From Thunnus maccoyii (taxonomy: Eukaryota; Chordata; Actinopteri; Scombriformes; Scombridae), in contig NC_056544.1 of the NCBI RefSeq assembly GCF_910596095.1, positions 7,580,655-7,644,654 on the forward strand: DNA of 64,000 bases, read 5' to 3'. Shown piece by piece: positions 13,505 through 26,900 of the stretch; the stretch's first letter is position 1; the number at the start of each line of letters is the position of its first letter. Under the pieces are notes generated by a model. That model searched no databases, was not told where the DNA came from, and saw nothing but the letters and a program-made list of their open reading frames with translations. The position numbers were made by a program, and so were the translations under genes.

Positions 13505-13790
13505 GTTTGTTTTTTTTATTTTTTATTTATATAGAAGCTTTGGCACATTATTCAAAGTGCCTTACATAAGTGAAGAAATGCATTTGAACGACATAAAAAA
13601 AAAAAAAAAAAAAAAAAACAAGCAATAAAAACCAAAATAAAATGAATAAAAACAGAATAATCAATGTTGAATAAAAGAATGTTTTTGTATACTCTGTAAG
13701 ATAATACCAGAATAGGCGACCATGTTATGAGGTGAAAATATTTGAGGAATTGATTGAAGTGATTTTTCATAGTTGTCAGTCTTTTTTATC
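13505..13790. repeat. Interspersed repeat fragment with long A-tract
   Basis: TTTATTTATATAGAAGC, then a block ending TTCAAAGTGCCTTACATAA, then an A-run of about 24 bases (around 13596-13618) and an A/T-rich tail. This resembles a dispersed teleost repeat also seen in fragments at 15293 and 44300. I cannot name its class. It lies in the spacer between the hhatl and ctdspl promoters, which otherwise holds nothing I recognise from 13187 to about 14280. Confidence 0.5.
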
Positions 13791-14101
13791 ATAAAGTGAC
13801 TGAGTTGTTTTGAAATCCTAAATTAAATCAGTTCTGTGATTTAAAAAAAACAAAACAGCTTAATTACAGCAAATATCAATTTGTCTCACTCCGTATCTTT
13901 CTCTCAGACACACCCACACAAAATAAACCAAGGCATCTGGCCAGAAACTATCCAACACTGCGATGTGATTGTAAATGCAGGAGGTGTATTTTTGTTTTAT
14001 CATTATGAGTACAGGGTATCCTTGAAGCCTGCTTTCCTAATGTAGACACTAGGTGGCGATCTCGACCTTTCAAACCACTCACTAACAGGGAATTAAAAAA
14101 A

Positions 14102-14140
14102 ACACACACACACACACACATACACATACACATACACACA
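14102..14140. repeat. (AC)n microsatellite
   Basis: AC dinucleotide run with TAC interruptions. Confidence 0.85.
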
Positions 14141-14282
14141 GGGGTTTTTTGGATTAACATCAACTATTTGCTTGGATTCGTAAATTCTCGGGTACATACG
14201 AATACTTGGTCATACATAAACATGAAGTGCATTATATTTAAACATATGCTGTGTTTTTTAAAATGTTAATAATAAAGAGCTA

Positions 14283-14982
14283 TAATTTGTTGCGTGCGCC
14301 CCACAGTAATTATAGAGAGGAAGCTTGAGAAAGCCGGAGTCCAGCCAGCTGCATGGGTTGAGCAATGTAGTGCTGAGAATCCATCACAGAAACAAACCGC
14401 CCCCTCCCACTCCGATGCCCCCGCTTCAGATGCAACTCTAAATACATGAAGCCTCCATGTTGCACAGGGAATGTAGGGCCAGCTGATGTGAACTGTTTGC
14501 CTGAAAGTGGACGCTAACTTTACCGTTGTACAACTTGCGTCTGATTCATGTTTTTCGGGACAAGAAGAACAACCCTCTGACCGACGGGGCTAACCTGGTG
14601 TTTGCACCGTTGTTCCAGACGCGGCCTCACGGAGCTTTACAGCTAACTCGCTAACCCAGGCTACCTGCTAACTTCAGCTAGTGAGCGACTCAGCGGCGGT
14701 TGTTTTTTATTTTTGTTTTTTTGCTTTTTTTTGTCGTTGTTACCCACAAAAAATACTTATCTGCAGCGATGGTATTTTTTTGCGGAGAGCCGTAAATGAC
14801 AGCCGCTCATTGGCTTCCATTCACCACCGTGCTAGCTGGCTGGCTACCCCCGCTGCCACAGCGCCTCGCCTCGGACGGTTGCCGGGCTTTGTGGGCTAGC
14901 TGGTCATCTTAAACAGCTAGCTAACTGTAGCTAGCAAGCGAAGCAAGCCGACAAAACAAAAGAGGAATAACCACCCGTCTAA
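14283..14982 (+). promoter_or_regulatory. ctdspl promoter and 5' UTR, CpG-rich
   Basis: The sequence becomes richer in G+C and CpG upstream of the ctdspl start codon at 14983 and stays so into the start of intron 1. I see no TATA box, so this looks like a dispersed, CpG-type promoter. The exact start site cannot be fixed. It is head-to-head with hhatl, whose promoter is about 1.2 kb to the left. Confidence 0.45.
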
Positions 14983-17900
14983 ATGGACCACATGTCCATA
15001 ATAACCCAAGTTTCCAACCCCAAGGAGGAGGAAATAATATCCTATAACCAGGAGAAAGGTAAGGGAAAGTCGAACTACTTTTCTCGACTGACGTTAGCTG
15101 TTAGCTCGCTGCTGTAGTAGTTGTGGACACTGGTTGCCTGCGTGTGATGGTCACATTAAAGGCTGAAAACAACCAGCGTTAGTTAAACTCTTTAGCAAGC
15201 AACAAGTTTATCAGAGGGGGCTTGTGCTGAATAAGTTATCGGTCTAGTTTAACGTTTGTATGCTGCTCAATACGAAGAGAGCTCCAGTGTCATGTCAATT
15301 TTATATTTGTGTAGCACTTTTCATACACAATGGCAGTTCAAGGTGCTTAACGTCAGCATAAACGCTATTGATCGACATGATAAAGTCGTTTTAAAGCAAA
15401 ATTTAAACAATACAGAAATACAACAATTATAAATGAGCACCAAAATCAAACACACACACACTCACACAAATAAATAATAATAAAAACATAATATTAAAAA
15501 CGATAAAGAGTTGGAAAACCACACACAGTCAGGTAGGAAATTGGCTACACATAAGCCTGAGAAAACAGAAAGGTTTAAAGGTTTCTTTTAAACGTGGTAA
15601 GCGTTAAGTGTCTTCAGGTTTATCCCATTAACACTGGCTGAATTAAAGGTAGCTAACACATTTGTTGTCAAACAGTAACACTTGTTGTCCACACTGAGCT
15701 AAACCCAGTAATACCAAGTCTTTGCCTCTCAGTGATTGTGTTTTAAACTTTTCTATGTGCGCTTTGGCTGAGTAATTGGACTATATGATTTGACAGGTAA
15801 TTCCCCTGATGAATCATTACCACAAGAAGCTAGTAAAAAGTTCTTTGTGGTTTGGTCTGAGGGGAAGCAAAAACTTCACTGGGACGAAGCAAGTATGCGC
15901 AGAGAGAACTGTATCTGCTGCTAGTGTGTAAAATGTCAAGTGGATTATCACAGCATCTTCGTCCAGACGTGTGACTTTGTTGATGGAAAGCCACCAGGAC
16001 TGTGATCAACTTGTTGGATGCACAGATTCACATTGCCATACGTTTGTCTTTTCCTGTTGATTACATCATATATATCAAATAAGACTGTGATGTATTTTGT
16101 ATCTTGTGTATTAATCAGTTCAATTAATTACCAGTTAAGCTCGTGTTTTCTTATTTTCTTATTTTAGCATAAATAGACTCCTAATAATGATTCACATGGG
16201 TGGGATCTCGGGATCCAAAATGGTTGTCATTTTCACTTAAAGTACATCTGTCATTGCTCTTGAAGTCTCCAGCCACACTTGAGCATAATGCAGCGGAGGT
16301 CAAAACTCTCCTTCAAGACACTAGCTGCTAATGTCCATTCATGCCCCCTCTCCGGGCTACTGTGACAGTTTCTGGGTCGCTCATACCCATGGGATGTGTA
16401 TTAGTATCACATCTCAAACCCCACTTGTAATGTGAGAACTTGAGTCTTTCGAGAACAACAATGCATTCTCCTCTGAGGGTAAAAGTAACCTCTATGGATT
16501 TTGTGTGACTTGAACATATGCAGGTGTCATGGGAGACTATCATTGCGGGTTTATGGGAGTTATAGGAGAATATAATTGCAGTGGTAGTAAAATATTCTGA
16601 TTACACTGCTATTACCCACAGTTTATAAACATCTTGATATATATTATATGTATGAGACTGTGTTCTTGTAAAAATATAATTCGACATACAGCTGATTGTC
16701 TGAAAGGTATAGTAAGTGTTTTTTTAGGGCTTGTTTGCATTGTATGAATCATAATTTGGCACCGGGAGTTTTGTGGTTGTGCTGGGAAAAGTGATGGTGA
16801 ACTCATTTAGGGTTGCTGGATATGAGTAGTACTGAAATAATTAGTTAAGTGGTTAGTCGATAGGAAAAATCCTCTGCTAATGGTTAAAATGAATGAATGG
16901 TCTAAGTAACTTTTCCATGTAAATATGCCAGGCACTGGCAGGCTATGGCTTCATGAAAGCAGATTTTTCCTTTTTTTCATTTGTAAATATCTTTTTCTTT
17001 CCTTTTTGGTTGTAAGTCAGAAAAAAATAAGCAAATGTAAAGCGTCATTTGGCCTCAGGTAACTTTTGATGTACACTTGTGATTACTGTGTAGACTAAAT
17101 AAAAACATTGAAAGGTCAACACATGAATTGATAGTTTGATTTAGTGAGCAAGTAGAATTTTATGTAGGGAGAAAACATTTGGTTTGTCTTCTTGAGATGA
17201 GGATTTGTAGCGTAGTGCTAGTTAAGGATGCACTTTAGCTCTTTTAACTGTCAGTAAACTCTTTCTAAAGGTTTTATTCTGTAAAGACAATTTATCACGT
17301 CTTGGCTAGAGATAATGGGCCTACATTTAAAGTCTTGTTGATAGCAAACCTGACTCTGGTAGTGTTTAGTAATATCTCAAATTGTTTACAAACAGAGAAG
17401 TTTGAGTGGCACCACACACATAGTGGGGATTCATGACGTGACACCTAATGTTGGTCATGAGTAAGAGTGGTCTCGCAGGACACAGTTGAGTTTGAGGACA
17501 AAGTAGAGCAGTGATGTGTACTGTTTATTTCATTTTCTCTTAAGAATGAGTCAGAATCCCTCCCTTGGGGCTAAGCCAGATATTACCATCATTACAGGGA
17601 TTGTATTGCCATCTCCATTCTTCAGTATGTTCTGGATATATTGAAAATGTCAAGGTTTGATTCTGAGGGGCATTGTCCTGGGCTGTGATATGAACAGCAA
17701 TTTGAGAAGATCCAGATTTTTTTTAACAGGTGCAATATTTCTGTCCACTCTGTCACAATCTGAGTTTACAACAGGATTCTCAGCTTTATTCCCTGAATTC
17801 AGTATACAGTCAGCCAATGGTTTGACTGTCCTTGTTTATTACAGATCTTTTGACATGTAGCCTATCTAAGCAGCTGTCTTAGAGGAATTTAACAGGTAGT

Positions 17901-20900
17901 CTTCCATTGCTTGGAAAGGCTCCAAACTGTCTGGACAAAAATTGACCACCTTTGCTCTCAGTGTTCCTCCACTAGAAGTCTTACGACATGTGCCTGCCTT
18001 TTGCACTGTGTCGGCTGCCAAGCAGCAGCCTAAATATAGACTCGCTGCCCTGTTGGCCAGGGCACCACTGACCTCGAGGCCAAGTATAACTACTTGCAAA
18101 GATGACAATGATCATTTTCTTCATGCTGGCAGATATACTAGGCTTTAGTTTGGAAAAACAACTTTATTTTCAGAATAAGATAGTTGGGGCTGTGGTCTTA
18201 GTGGGTCTTTTTTTTTCTTGTAGGGATTTTGGAGACTGATGTTGAAGGGGAGGTAGGGGTCAACTATTTAAAGTTGTCACTCGACTCAGAGTGGTTCACT
18301 TGGACCTTAATGTATCTGTGAGGTGAACTGGTGCCTCTTACATGATCCCTTCACCCTCATGAAAAATACTCCTCCATGGTCGCATAATCCTGGATGTTTG
18401 TGATGATTGATTTAAAGGAGAGTAATAAGCACTGAGCAACGCAGTTGTTTATTGGCTTTCACTGCAATTTCAACCAGACAGTTTTTGTTATCTCTCAAAC
18501 ATATTAGTCTGTTGGAATATGAAGCCCCTCTGGCGCTTCTCTTAAAACAGTGATTTACAAAATTTATGGGACGTCATTGGGAAAGTAGTTATTTTCATTC
18601 AAACATACAAAGATGAGCAGGTTAATTGAGAGAATTAGTTAAATAAAATGTTCAAGTATAATTGTATGTATTGTTCTTCATTGCTATGAAAAAAAATTTT
18701 TCAACTGGAAATGTTAGGTCAGTGCTGTCATGTCACAGCAAGAAGTCCTTGGGTTTAAAGCCACAGGCCAGCAGGGGCCTCCCTGTGTGGAGTCTGCATG
18801 TTCTCCCCATGACTGCATAGGTTTCCTCGGGGTATTCTGGGTTTTCCTCCAACAGCCCAAAGACATGCAGGTTAAGTAAACAAGTGGTTCTAAGTTGCCC
18901 GTAGGTGTGAATGTTAGTGGAAAATGTTGTTTGTCTTTATGATCCAGCCCTGTGACAGATTGACGACCTCTAGTCCAGCGTGTGTTATGTTGGGCTCCAG
19001 CCCCCTGCATCCTGTGCAGTGTTAGTATGTATAGAAAATGAACGGATGGATGGATGTGTTACTATCAAATGCATGATTTAATATCAGATTTATGTTTACA
19101 GTTTTTTCGCCCCATTTTTCTCCATGTTTTGAATTAATAATCAATTTTTGGGATTGTCGCAATGTTAGATGTTGTCTGGGGTCAATAAGTGTATTAAAAC
19201 ACCTTTCAATGGTTGTGGGAATAATGACAGGCTCCAATCATGTCTTTTGATTTTTGTTAGTTGAGGCCACTGTTTTGTTAACATTGGACAGTGAATTGTA
19301 TCTTCTAAAACTTTTGACGATTGATATACTTTACATTGGTTGTGGAGTTAAAAGTTTCACACATGATGGACTTTAAGAGCTTATTATCTCACTGCAGAGC
19401 TGAGGCCTGCTCTGATAGCTGCTGGTGTCGTAGCCAGACCTCATTCTCAAACATTCCTCATACTTGTGGACATGTTTTGTTTAGAGGTGATAAAAGAGGT
19501 TGCTTGTATTGCTTCCTCTTGAAACAACAGTTGCCCTGTATAGTCTGCAGATACTTGTATTCTGCTTGATATCAGTCTTTTTAAAAGCAAACTATTTACA
19601 TTGTAGATGAAACACCGTCTTCTGAAGTCGTCTTTGTTTGGTCCTGTACTGTTGGGCCCATTTCTTTGCAAACCTTTTCATACTAAGCAACTGTGTGTTT
19701 GTGATGCAGGTGGGATGCTTAACTCCATGATTTGCACATTGAGTAGATTTTTTTTGTAGGTACTGTACTCTACTGAATGTGTGTATTTACTCAACATATT
19801 AACATTAACATGTGGAGAATAAGTCTGCTTTAAGATTTTGTAGTCTTGCTTAGATAAATGCTCATTGCACCACCTGGCCCAAGTAGAAAGTGTTAAGATT
19901 GTACTACACTGCTGACAGCAGGCGCTGTGGAAGTGATTAAGCTTCTCACTGTGCAGGGCTAGCCTTTATCTAAAGCTATATGATGTGTCAACAACCATGA
20001 GTCTAGGACACAACATTCAGTCCTTGGCAACAGAGAGAGGTGGCTAACACTTTTCCTGGTCAGACCCCTGCTAAAAGTTGTTGTCACACCTACTGATTAA
20101 TGATTTACAGTGTGTTGGTGTGTGTGTTGTCAGTGTAGAGCTGAATATAGCTGAAAGGCACAAGACCAAGAAGAATCATAGCAGGGGATATTTTGCTGTG
20201 TCACATAAAGGCTTAATGTTGTTTGTTGAGCTTTGAAACATATTGTGGGAAAGATGTTGATAATGCAACTGAACTCTGACTTGTAACTTAATGTTTTTTA
20301 CCCTCTGATCAGTGAACTGGTACCCTCGGTTCATCCAACCCAGGTGTTTTAGGCCCAGTTCTGCTTGGTGCATGACTCAGTAGTCCTGGGTGTTTTCTTT
20401 GGGTCTTTTGTGCAGGAATCAGTACTACGGCCGGTTGTAGTGATGAGTCACAGGAAACTGACAAATGCCTCACTGTCCTATTTTTACTGTAGTACAGAGC
20501 TAAAATGACAAGATGAAGTCCGGTTTCATGAAAAGAATTTGTGTGGTGCTGCTGATTGGGTTATTTTTAGATTGAAACCAAGCTTACTGTGGCAGATATC
20601 TCAGTGTCACTCTCTAACTAAAGCAAGGGCATCATAGAGAGAAATCTGGTTAGTTTTGCTTTGAGGTTATTTCAGAGTTCCTAGAAGAAAGCATTTTTAT
20701 AATTTTATGCTCTGGTGATATCTCCAAACAAATCTCTAAATCAGTTTATTGCTTTGGTATTTGGTGGTTGATGCAGTGTTTTCTGATGGATTATGTCAGA
20801 TGGGGGCCTTTGTGCTTATTGGTATAAAAGCAACATTGGCGGTGTCAGGATTTTTTTCTGTATTGTTGCTGTTTCTTTCTTCTTTGTTAGCACTTGCAGT

Positions 20901-23900
20901 ATACAATATTGTTTTGGACACTAAGAAAATGGGATACAGTTTTCCTGAAAGATTTCTTTAGGATTTAGTGATGGGTGTGGGCTGTTTCTTCTGAGACTTA
21001 TCTGATGTCACTCTGTTCACTAAAAGTTGCAGATGATTGTATGTGTGATGATTCTTTCCAGAAAGGTGTGGATATTGTCAGAGTCAGAGACATTTAAAAA
21101 ACAAAACCTTCGACTAAACAAATAATACACTAGTACTGAACAATTATTCAAAATATTATCAAAATTGCAATATGGCCAAGTGCAGTATCCAGATCGCAGG
21201 AGCTGCAATTTTTTGATTAAAAGTAAAATGTGTCACAACATAGCATTTCTAAATGAAGCGTTGTGGTGCTACAGAGATGCCCCGGCCCACAAATCATGTT
21301 CTCCAGACGTAAGTGAACATGCTTGTCTGGTACAGACCCCAGTAGAATCACATCATCATCATTTTCATAAATATATATATTATTTGTTGTTGTTGTTTGT
21401 TTTTTGTGAAAATGAAATGCTAAAATTACCATTCCCACTAAAATCATGACTCGTATTGCAATTGCAATATCTGTCAAAATAATTGCAATATGATTTTTTT
21501 TTTTGCATCGTTCTGTCCTATAATACACTCAAAAAAACAAATAAATAAAAGATCAATTCTGTAAAAACTGCAGAGTAATTCAACCAACAATCAATGCAAG
21601 TTAGCCTGTTCGATACTGTAATAACGGTGTCACTAATAGCCAGATGAGTCATACAACTCTGTCACTAGTGAATGTGTGCAATTCCCTGCATTTAGTTTTA
21701 TGTTACTTTAGTCACTAAATGCTTTAATGTTATTTCCTCGTTGATGGATGCATATTGTACTGAATGTGTCTTGGGTTGAAGGAGCTTGTGTCAGTGATAA
21801 GATATTTTCTAAATACCCAGCACAGTGTGCTTTCACTCAAGAAGTAATTAATTTGACTGGAAGCCAGCGATGGAGGGAAATGACTGAGATTGGGGAGTGC
21901 AGAAAGTGTTTTATGTAGCATGCCATCGCTCTGTCAGTGTCTGATACCTTTCCTGCACTTAGGAGTATTTATAGCTGTAGAATATAGTATTTAAGTAATC
22001 TTCTTAAAACAAATAATGTGTTGACTCCACATTAAGCTGTTGCATGACATGATATGATGCTCAGGCTGCCTTTTTGGCCTCTAGATACCGTGATATGCAG
22101 GAATGTTTAGTAGGAAAAATACTTGACACAGCTGGAATGAATTAAAAATAATTCTTGTATATGTAAGTTGTCAAAGTTGTGTTGTTTACTGATAAATGTT
22201 GTGGTAGCTTGCCTTTATGAGAAGTCAGTTGCCGTATTCATCATTTGCTGTATTTCATCAGGCATAGCATTTCCAATGAAGAAATGTCTGATGGGTATTT
22301 GTTTAAGGTCAGGAGTACAAAGTGGCACGATACCAAGATGCCAAAAGACATGACATAATGCTATTTGCTCTTTGCTGGTCTTCAGTTGCAAAAGCATTCT
22401 GGTTGTGTGAGCCGAGGGGTTGAGCAGGGGGGACTAATGGGTGGAGAGGAATGCAGCCTTGTATAGGCTCTGCAGGGTCGGAGAGCCTCCCACCTCCTCC
22501 TCCCTCCCCTCGTCTCTTGTGCGTGTCCAGGGCTGCTTCAGTCACTCACCTGCCAGCTGAAACATGGGAGGGAAACATAAGCAAGCTTTCGAAATGGAGA
22601 CTTGTAGGCCAATCAGGGACAGGCGCGATGGCAGGGCTAAAAGGAAGAGGGCGGGGTGTGCAGCTTCCAACTTGTCACTATTAATAAAAGCTCAGTGTCT
22701 CATTTAGGCCCTGCTCCGTAGTCCTGGAATGAGAGGCGATGAGCAATCAGAGCAGAGTGTGCTCTGAACTGTCACTATGTGTGACCGATGAAGTCACCCG
22801 GCAAGCCAAGTTATTTTCTGATCAGTGGTTCTGCCAGGCCTGGTCAACAAGACCTGCACTTAATGCCATTTAATCACAATGTCAAGGTCTTCAGGTGATT
22901 CAGTGCAGCTCACAGCATTGTGGTCACTGAGGAGAATTGTAATGAACACATAACAGTTTTGTCCTAGAAGCAGCGTCCACAGCTTAGCATGCAAATGACA
23001 ATAAATGCTTTCTAGCTTCAGCCTGCTCCATTTTTTATGACAGAACAGTTTCGATTTGCATGTTCGCTTGTTCACTCTCCGCTCTCCCAACCCCCTCCTG
23101 TTGTTTTGACAGCATCCCAGTCCAACAGCAGCCTAAAGAAGCAGAGGAGCCGCAGCATCTTCAGCTCATTCTTCTGCTGCTTCCGCAACTACAATGTGGA
23201 GCCGCCAGCCACCAATACCAACACCAGCTCCCTGCCTCCACCTGTTGAGGAGAACGGATCGCCTCCCAAGGTGAGCTGCTGCTCCACTGAACACATGATA
23301 ATTGTATTATAAAACTCCGGGAATATTACAGTCTGCATATGTTTGGAAGTGTTTTTATTTGTTGTAAAGTGTCTCTTTGTGTGAATATTGTTTTTCTTTT
23401 CTTTTTCTTTTCTTTATCTTCGTGGATCCTTTGTTTTTTTTTGCCCTTTTTATTCTCCTTCCTACCCCTCACCCTGTTTTTGTATGTGCGTGTCTATCTC
23501 TTTTGTGTTGTAGTGTGACCAGGTCGAGGTCATCCCTGTCCCTAGTGTATGTATCGCCTTTTTTCTTTTCCTTTGCATGCAGGCTGAGTGGGCTGGTGCT
23601 GGCACATCCTGTCTGTGTGGGCTCCAGTGCTCCTCAGAGAGCTTTAGCTCTGCTACCATACTGCGGTTCATTTTCAGCCGATCGTAGCACTGGCTGTGTG
23701 GAAGGTGCATATGCACCTATGGGTTGAAATGGTGCCTCAATGCCTGATCTGCATGAGTGACACTTGGTGGTTTGTATGCCTTCAGAAATACTGTGACACT
23801 AACTGTCTAACAAGTTAAAAGCAAAACTGTTTTCAATTAATCGCTTCAGGTGCTTCCATGCAAGAAGTAATCCACTTCTTATGCTGCTTATCCGTTGTAA

Positions 23901-26900
23901 TTGAATAAAAATGAGAGTTAAGCTCCACAGAAGCTCCTAGTCTTTAGATTTGCTCCCATAAAGAAGGGGTGAAACTAATTTATCCTATCACTCAAGGAGT
24001 TAGATGTGATCTTGTTATCTGATGGTCTAAACAACATACCAGTCAAATCACACATAAGTGACCCTATAAAGCTCAACTCCTCCCATCCATTAAATGTGAA
24101 TGAATTTTTAATACAGCACCGTTCCTGCGCTGATTCATAGTTCCCACAAGAGCTCATCATATCATGTTCACACATAATGCATATTGGCGTTTTTAAAGTG
24201 GTTCTGTTTAAATTTGAGTGATTTCAATGACACTGGGACTGCTCTACCGCAGCAACTGCTAACCTTTGCATGGCCTTTGTCTGCCAGAATGTATAAAAAG
24301 TTGTATTCAATCTCCACAGATCTGACAAAAATCTAAGGGGATTTAAGGCATCATTACTTTCTGAGTAGGTGGCTGCAGCAGAGGAATGTCCAGTGTTGAA
24401 AAATCCCAGGTCTTGTCATTTTGAAGCTATGGGCCCATGAAACGCGCCATTTCAGACATCTCAGCTGCATTGTGACTCATGAAAATACTCCTTCTTGACA
24501 TGGTGTTTGCTTTTTTGCTCAGCCTCACACCCTAATTTATGCAAAGTATATGTTTTGTGTCAGTCTCTCTCTCTCTTGCTGTCTCTGCCTGTCCTTCTCA
24601 CTGTGTCTTTTGTTAAAACCCCCGCCCTCTCTCCATATATCTGACATTATCTGCTTTGTCTACCCCGCAGCCACCAGCCAAATACCTCCTACCAGAGATG
24701 AAAATATCTGACTATGGCAAAAAGTGTGTTGTGATTGACTTGGATGAAACGCTCGTCCATAGCTCATTCAAGGTAAGCAGAGGCTAAAGCTCAAATTGAG
24801 GATTACTAATGATGTGTGGCACAGTTGTGAACTGGATAAGACCCTCCATGTTAGAAAGATGCAGTCTATAGTTGGTGTGACTATGGAAATTTTTGCTCAG
24901 AAAATACAATTTGTGATTTGGAAAAAATCATAACTTTAACTACCCCGAGAACATTTAAGTGCTTTTTATATGAGCACTGTATGCCTTGCCCTGAGAGTAA
25001 TACATACTGTATATCTATCTTTATAATTGACTACATATCTAAAGCTCAGCCAATAACTCGCAGGAGTTAAAAGCTGTGTTAAATCCATTAGATCGGCGTG
25101 TAAACAAAGCCAGGAGAGGAGCAGGTGGTGGAGAATGTGCTGTAGTAAGAACAAGGTTGATAAAACAGCATTGATTGTTCCTAAGAGTAAGAGCAGGATG
25201 GTAATATGAAAGTCTGAAGGCAGACTGCATTTAATACAGTACGTTCTTTAACCTTAACAAGCATCATAACCTGTCAAAACTTTATAAAGAATAGTAGTAG
25301 TAACCTACGTGGCTTTTGTGTTGCACATAATATCTTCTTCCTGTTTACTCTTCTCCTTTTTCTTTTACCTTAACTCATCCTCCCGCTGTTCACTTCCTGT
25401 CTGAGGGCGACCACTTCATTGTCTGTTGAGTTAGATTACCAGAGACTTTTCAGAAGAATGAGGAGGAATTTGTTTTGGCAAAAAGGGGACTGATTATTTT
25501 CTTCACTCTGCCAGAAATTTTACAATCTGAGTTTTAGTGTTCCTAGCAGGACCTCTGCTGGTCAGCTATAGTACTGCTCCAACAGTTTGAATGACAAGGA
25601 TGTGCTTCTGTGATGTGTTTCTTCTTACAGCCCATCAGCAATGCTGATTTCATAGTTCCAGTGGAGATCGATGGTACCGTTCATCAGGTATTGTACACAC
25701 ACACACACACACACACACTCACAAAACCTTTTCATTTAAGTTCACGTTTTTATCAGAATGCCACTTTGTTCCTATGAGAAGATCCTGAAGAGAATGGCTG
25801 TGATCCAGTTCAAGTAATCCAGGATAGGCTGTGTGTATCCTGGTTGGCCTATTCAAGATTACTTGCACTGGATGGCAGCCACTGGACTGGTGAGGGGACA
25901 AAAGAGAGGATGACATCTAAATTGTGAGTGAGAATGATGATATTCAGAGTTGGTGGTCTTTTTAAAGAAATTAAATAACAGGCAACTTTCAGGGGCAATC
26001 CTCAAAAGACAATTGTTGTACAGAACATCACCCTGTCTTGATATATCAATAAGTCACTTGATGAAGGTTGTAGTAAATTTCACTCCCCTCATTATTAATC
26101 TGTTTGTGTGTTGCTCATGTTGCATCATATATCCTGTATCTCTCTAACCTGTGGTGTGTCCTGCAGGTGTATGTGCTGAAACGACCCCACGTGGATGAGT
26201 TTCTTCAAAAGATGGGAGAGCTATTTGAATGTGTGCTGTTTACAGCCAGTCTTGCCAAGGTGTGTTAAGACTCATACAGGTTTCCAGTTCTGACATGTGT
26301 TTTGCTTACAAGCCAGTGACAGCTAAGTTCTGGTCTGTAATTTTTATCTGCTCCTGCTGTCTAAACTTTTTACACTTCCTCTGCTTCACTGTCCATCTGT
26401 CTCTCACATCTTTGCCAATAAAATGGGGGTAAGTTTAAAGAATGAGACAGAAATAACCACGTTAAGGGCCTGATGTCTGTGTAGTGTCAAACATTGTTCA
26501 TGCTGAGTTAAAAGCTAGACGTCAGCGGTGCTTGTTGTGTAAGTAGTATTTCCTGAGGCGTCTTCCCTGTCAGGTAAACACAACCGTTAAGGATAACCTG
26601 CTCTGCTTCCTTTAGGAAGTCTAGCGTTTAGCCTCTGCAGGTTGTTTTATTAGTGCTGTAGTTTAGGTGTATGATTGCGAAATCCAGCACTACCTATTGA
26701 TTGTGTCGTTTGCAGTTGTATGGCAGTGAAATTCAGGATAAATATAACATTTGTCTTTACAGCACAGTAACAGTTCTCTGTTTTTGTTTGGCTTGGACAG
26801 TATGCAGACCCTGTGGCAGACCTGCTGGACCAGTGGGGTGTGTTTCGAGCACGACTCTTCAGAGAATCCTGCGTTTTTCACAGAGGGAACTATGTTAAAG

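Larger units (their letters stand above)
15059..23112 (+). other. ctdspl intron 1 (8 kb)
   Basis: The first intron has no conserved exon or RNA gene that I can support. It carries interspersed repeats (15293-15625, 18720-19056, 21110-21525) and a G+C-rich, promoter-like patch near 22600-22700. Open stretches on either strand here lack codon bias and homology and look accidental. Confidence 0.7.

Noticed and set aside
20749-20961. Hydrophobic 70-residue open frame in ctdspl intron 1
   Set aside because: T-rich sequence translates to hydrophobic residues by composition alone. No homology, start context or splice partner was found.
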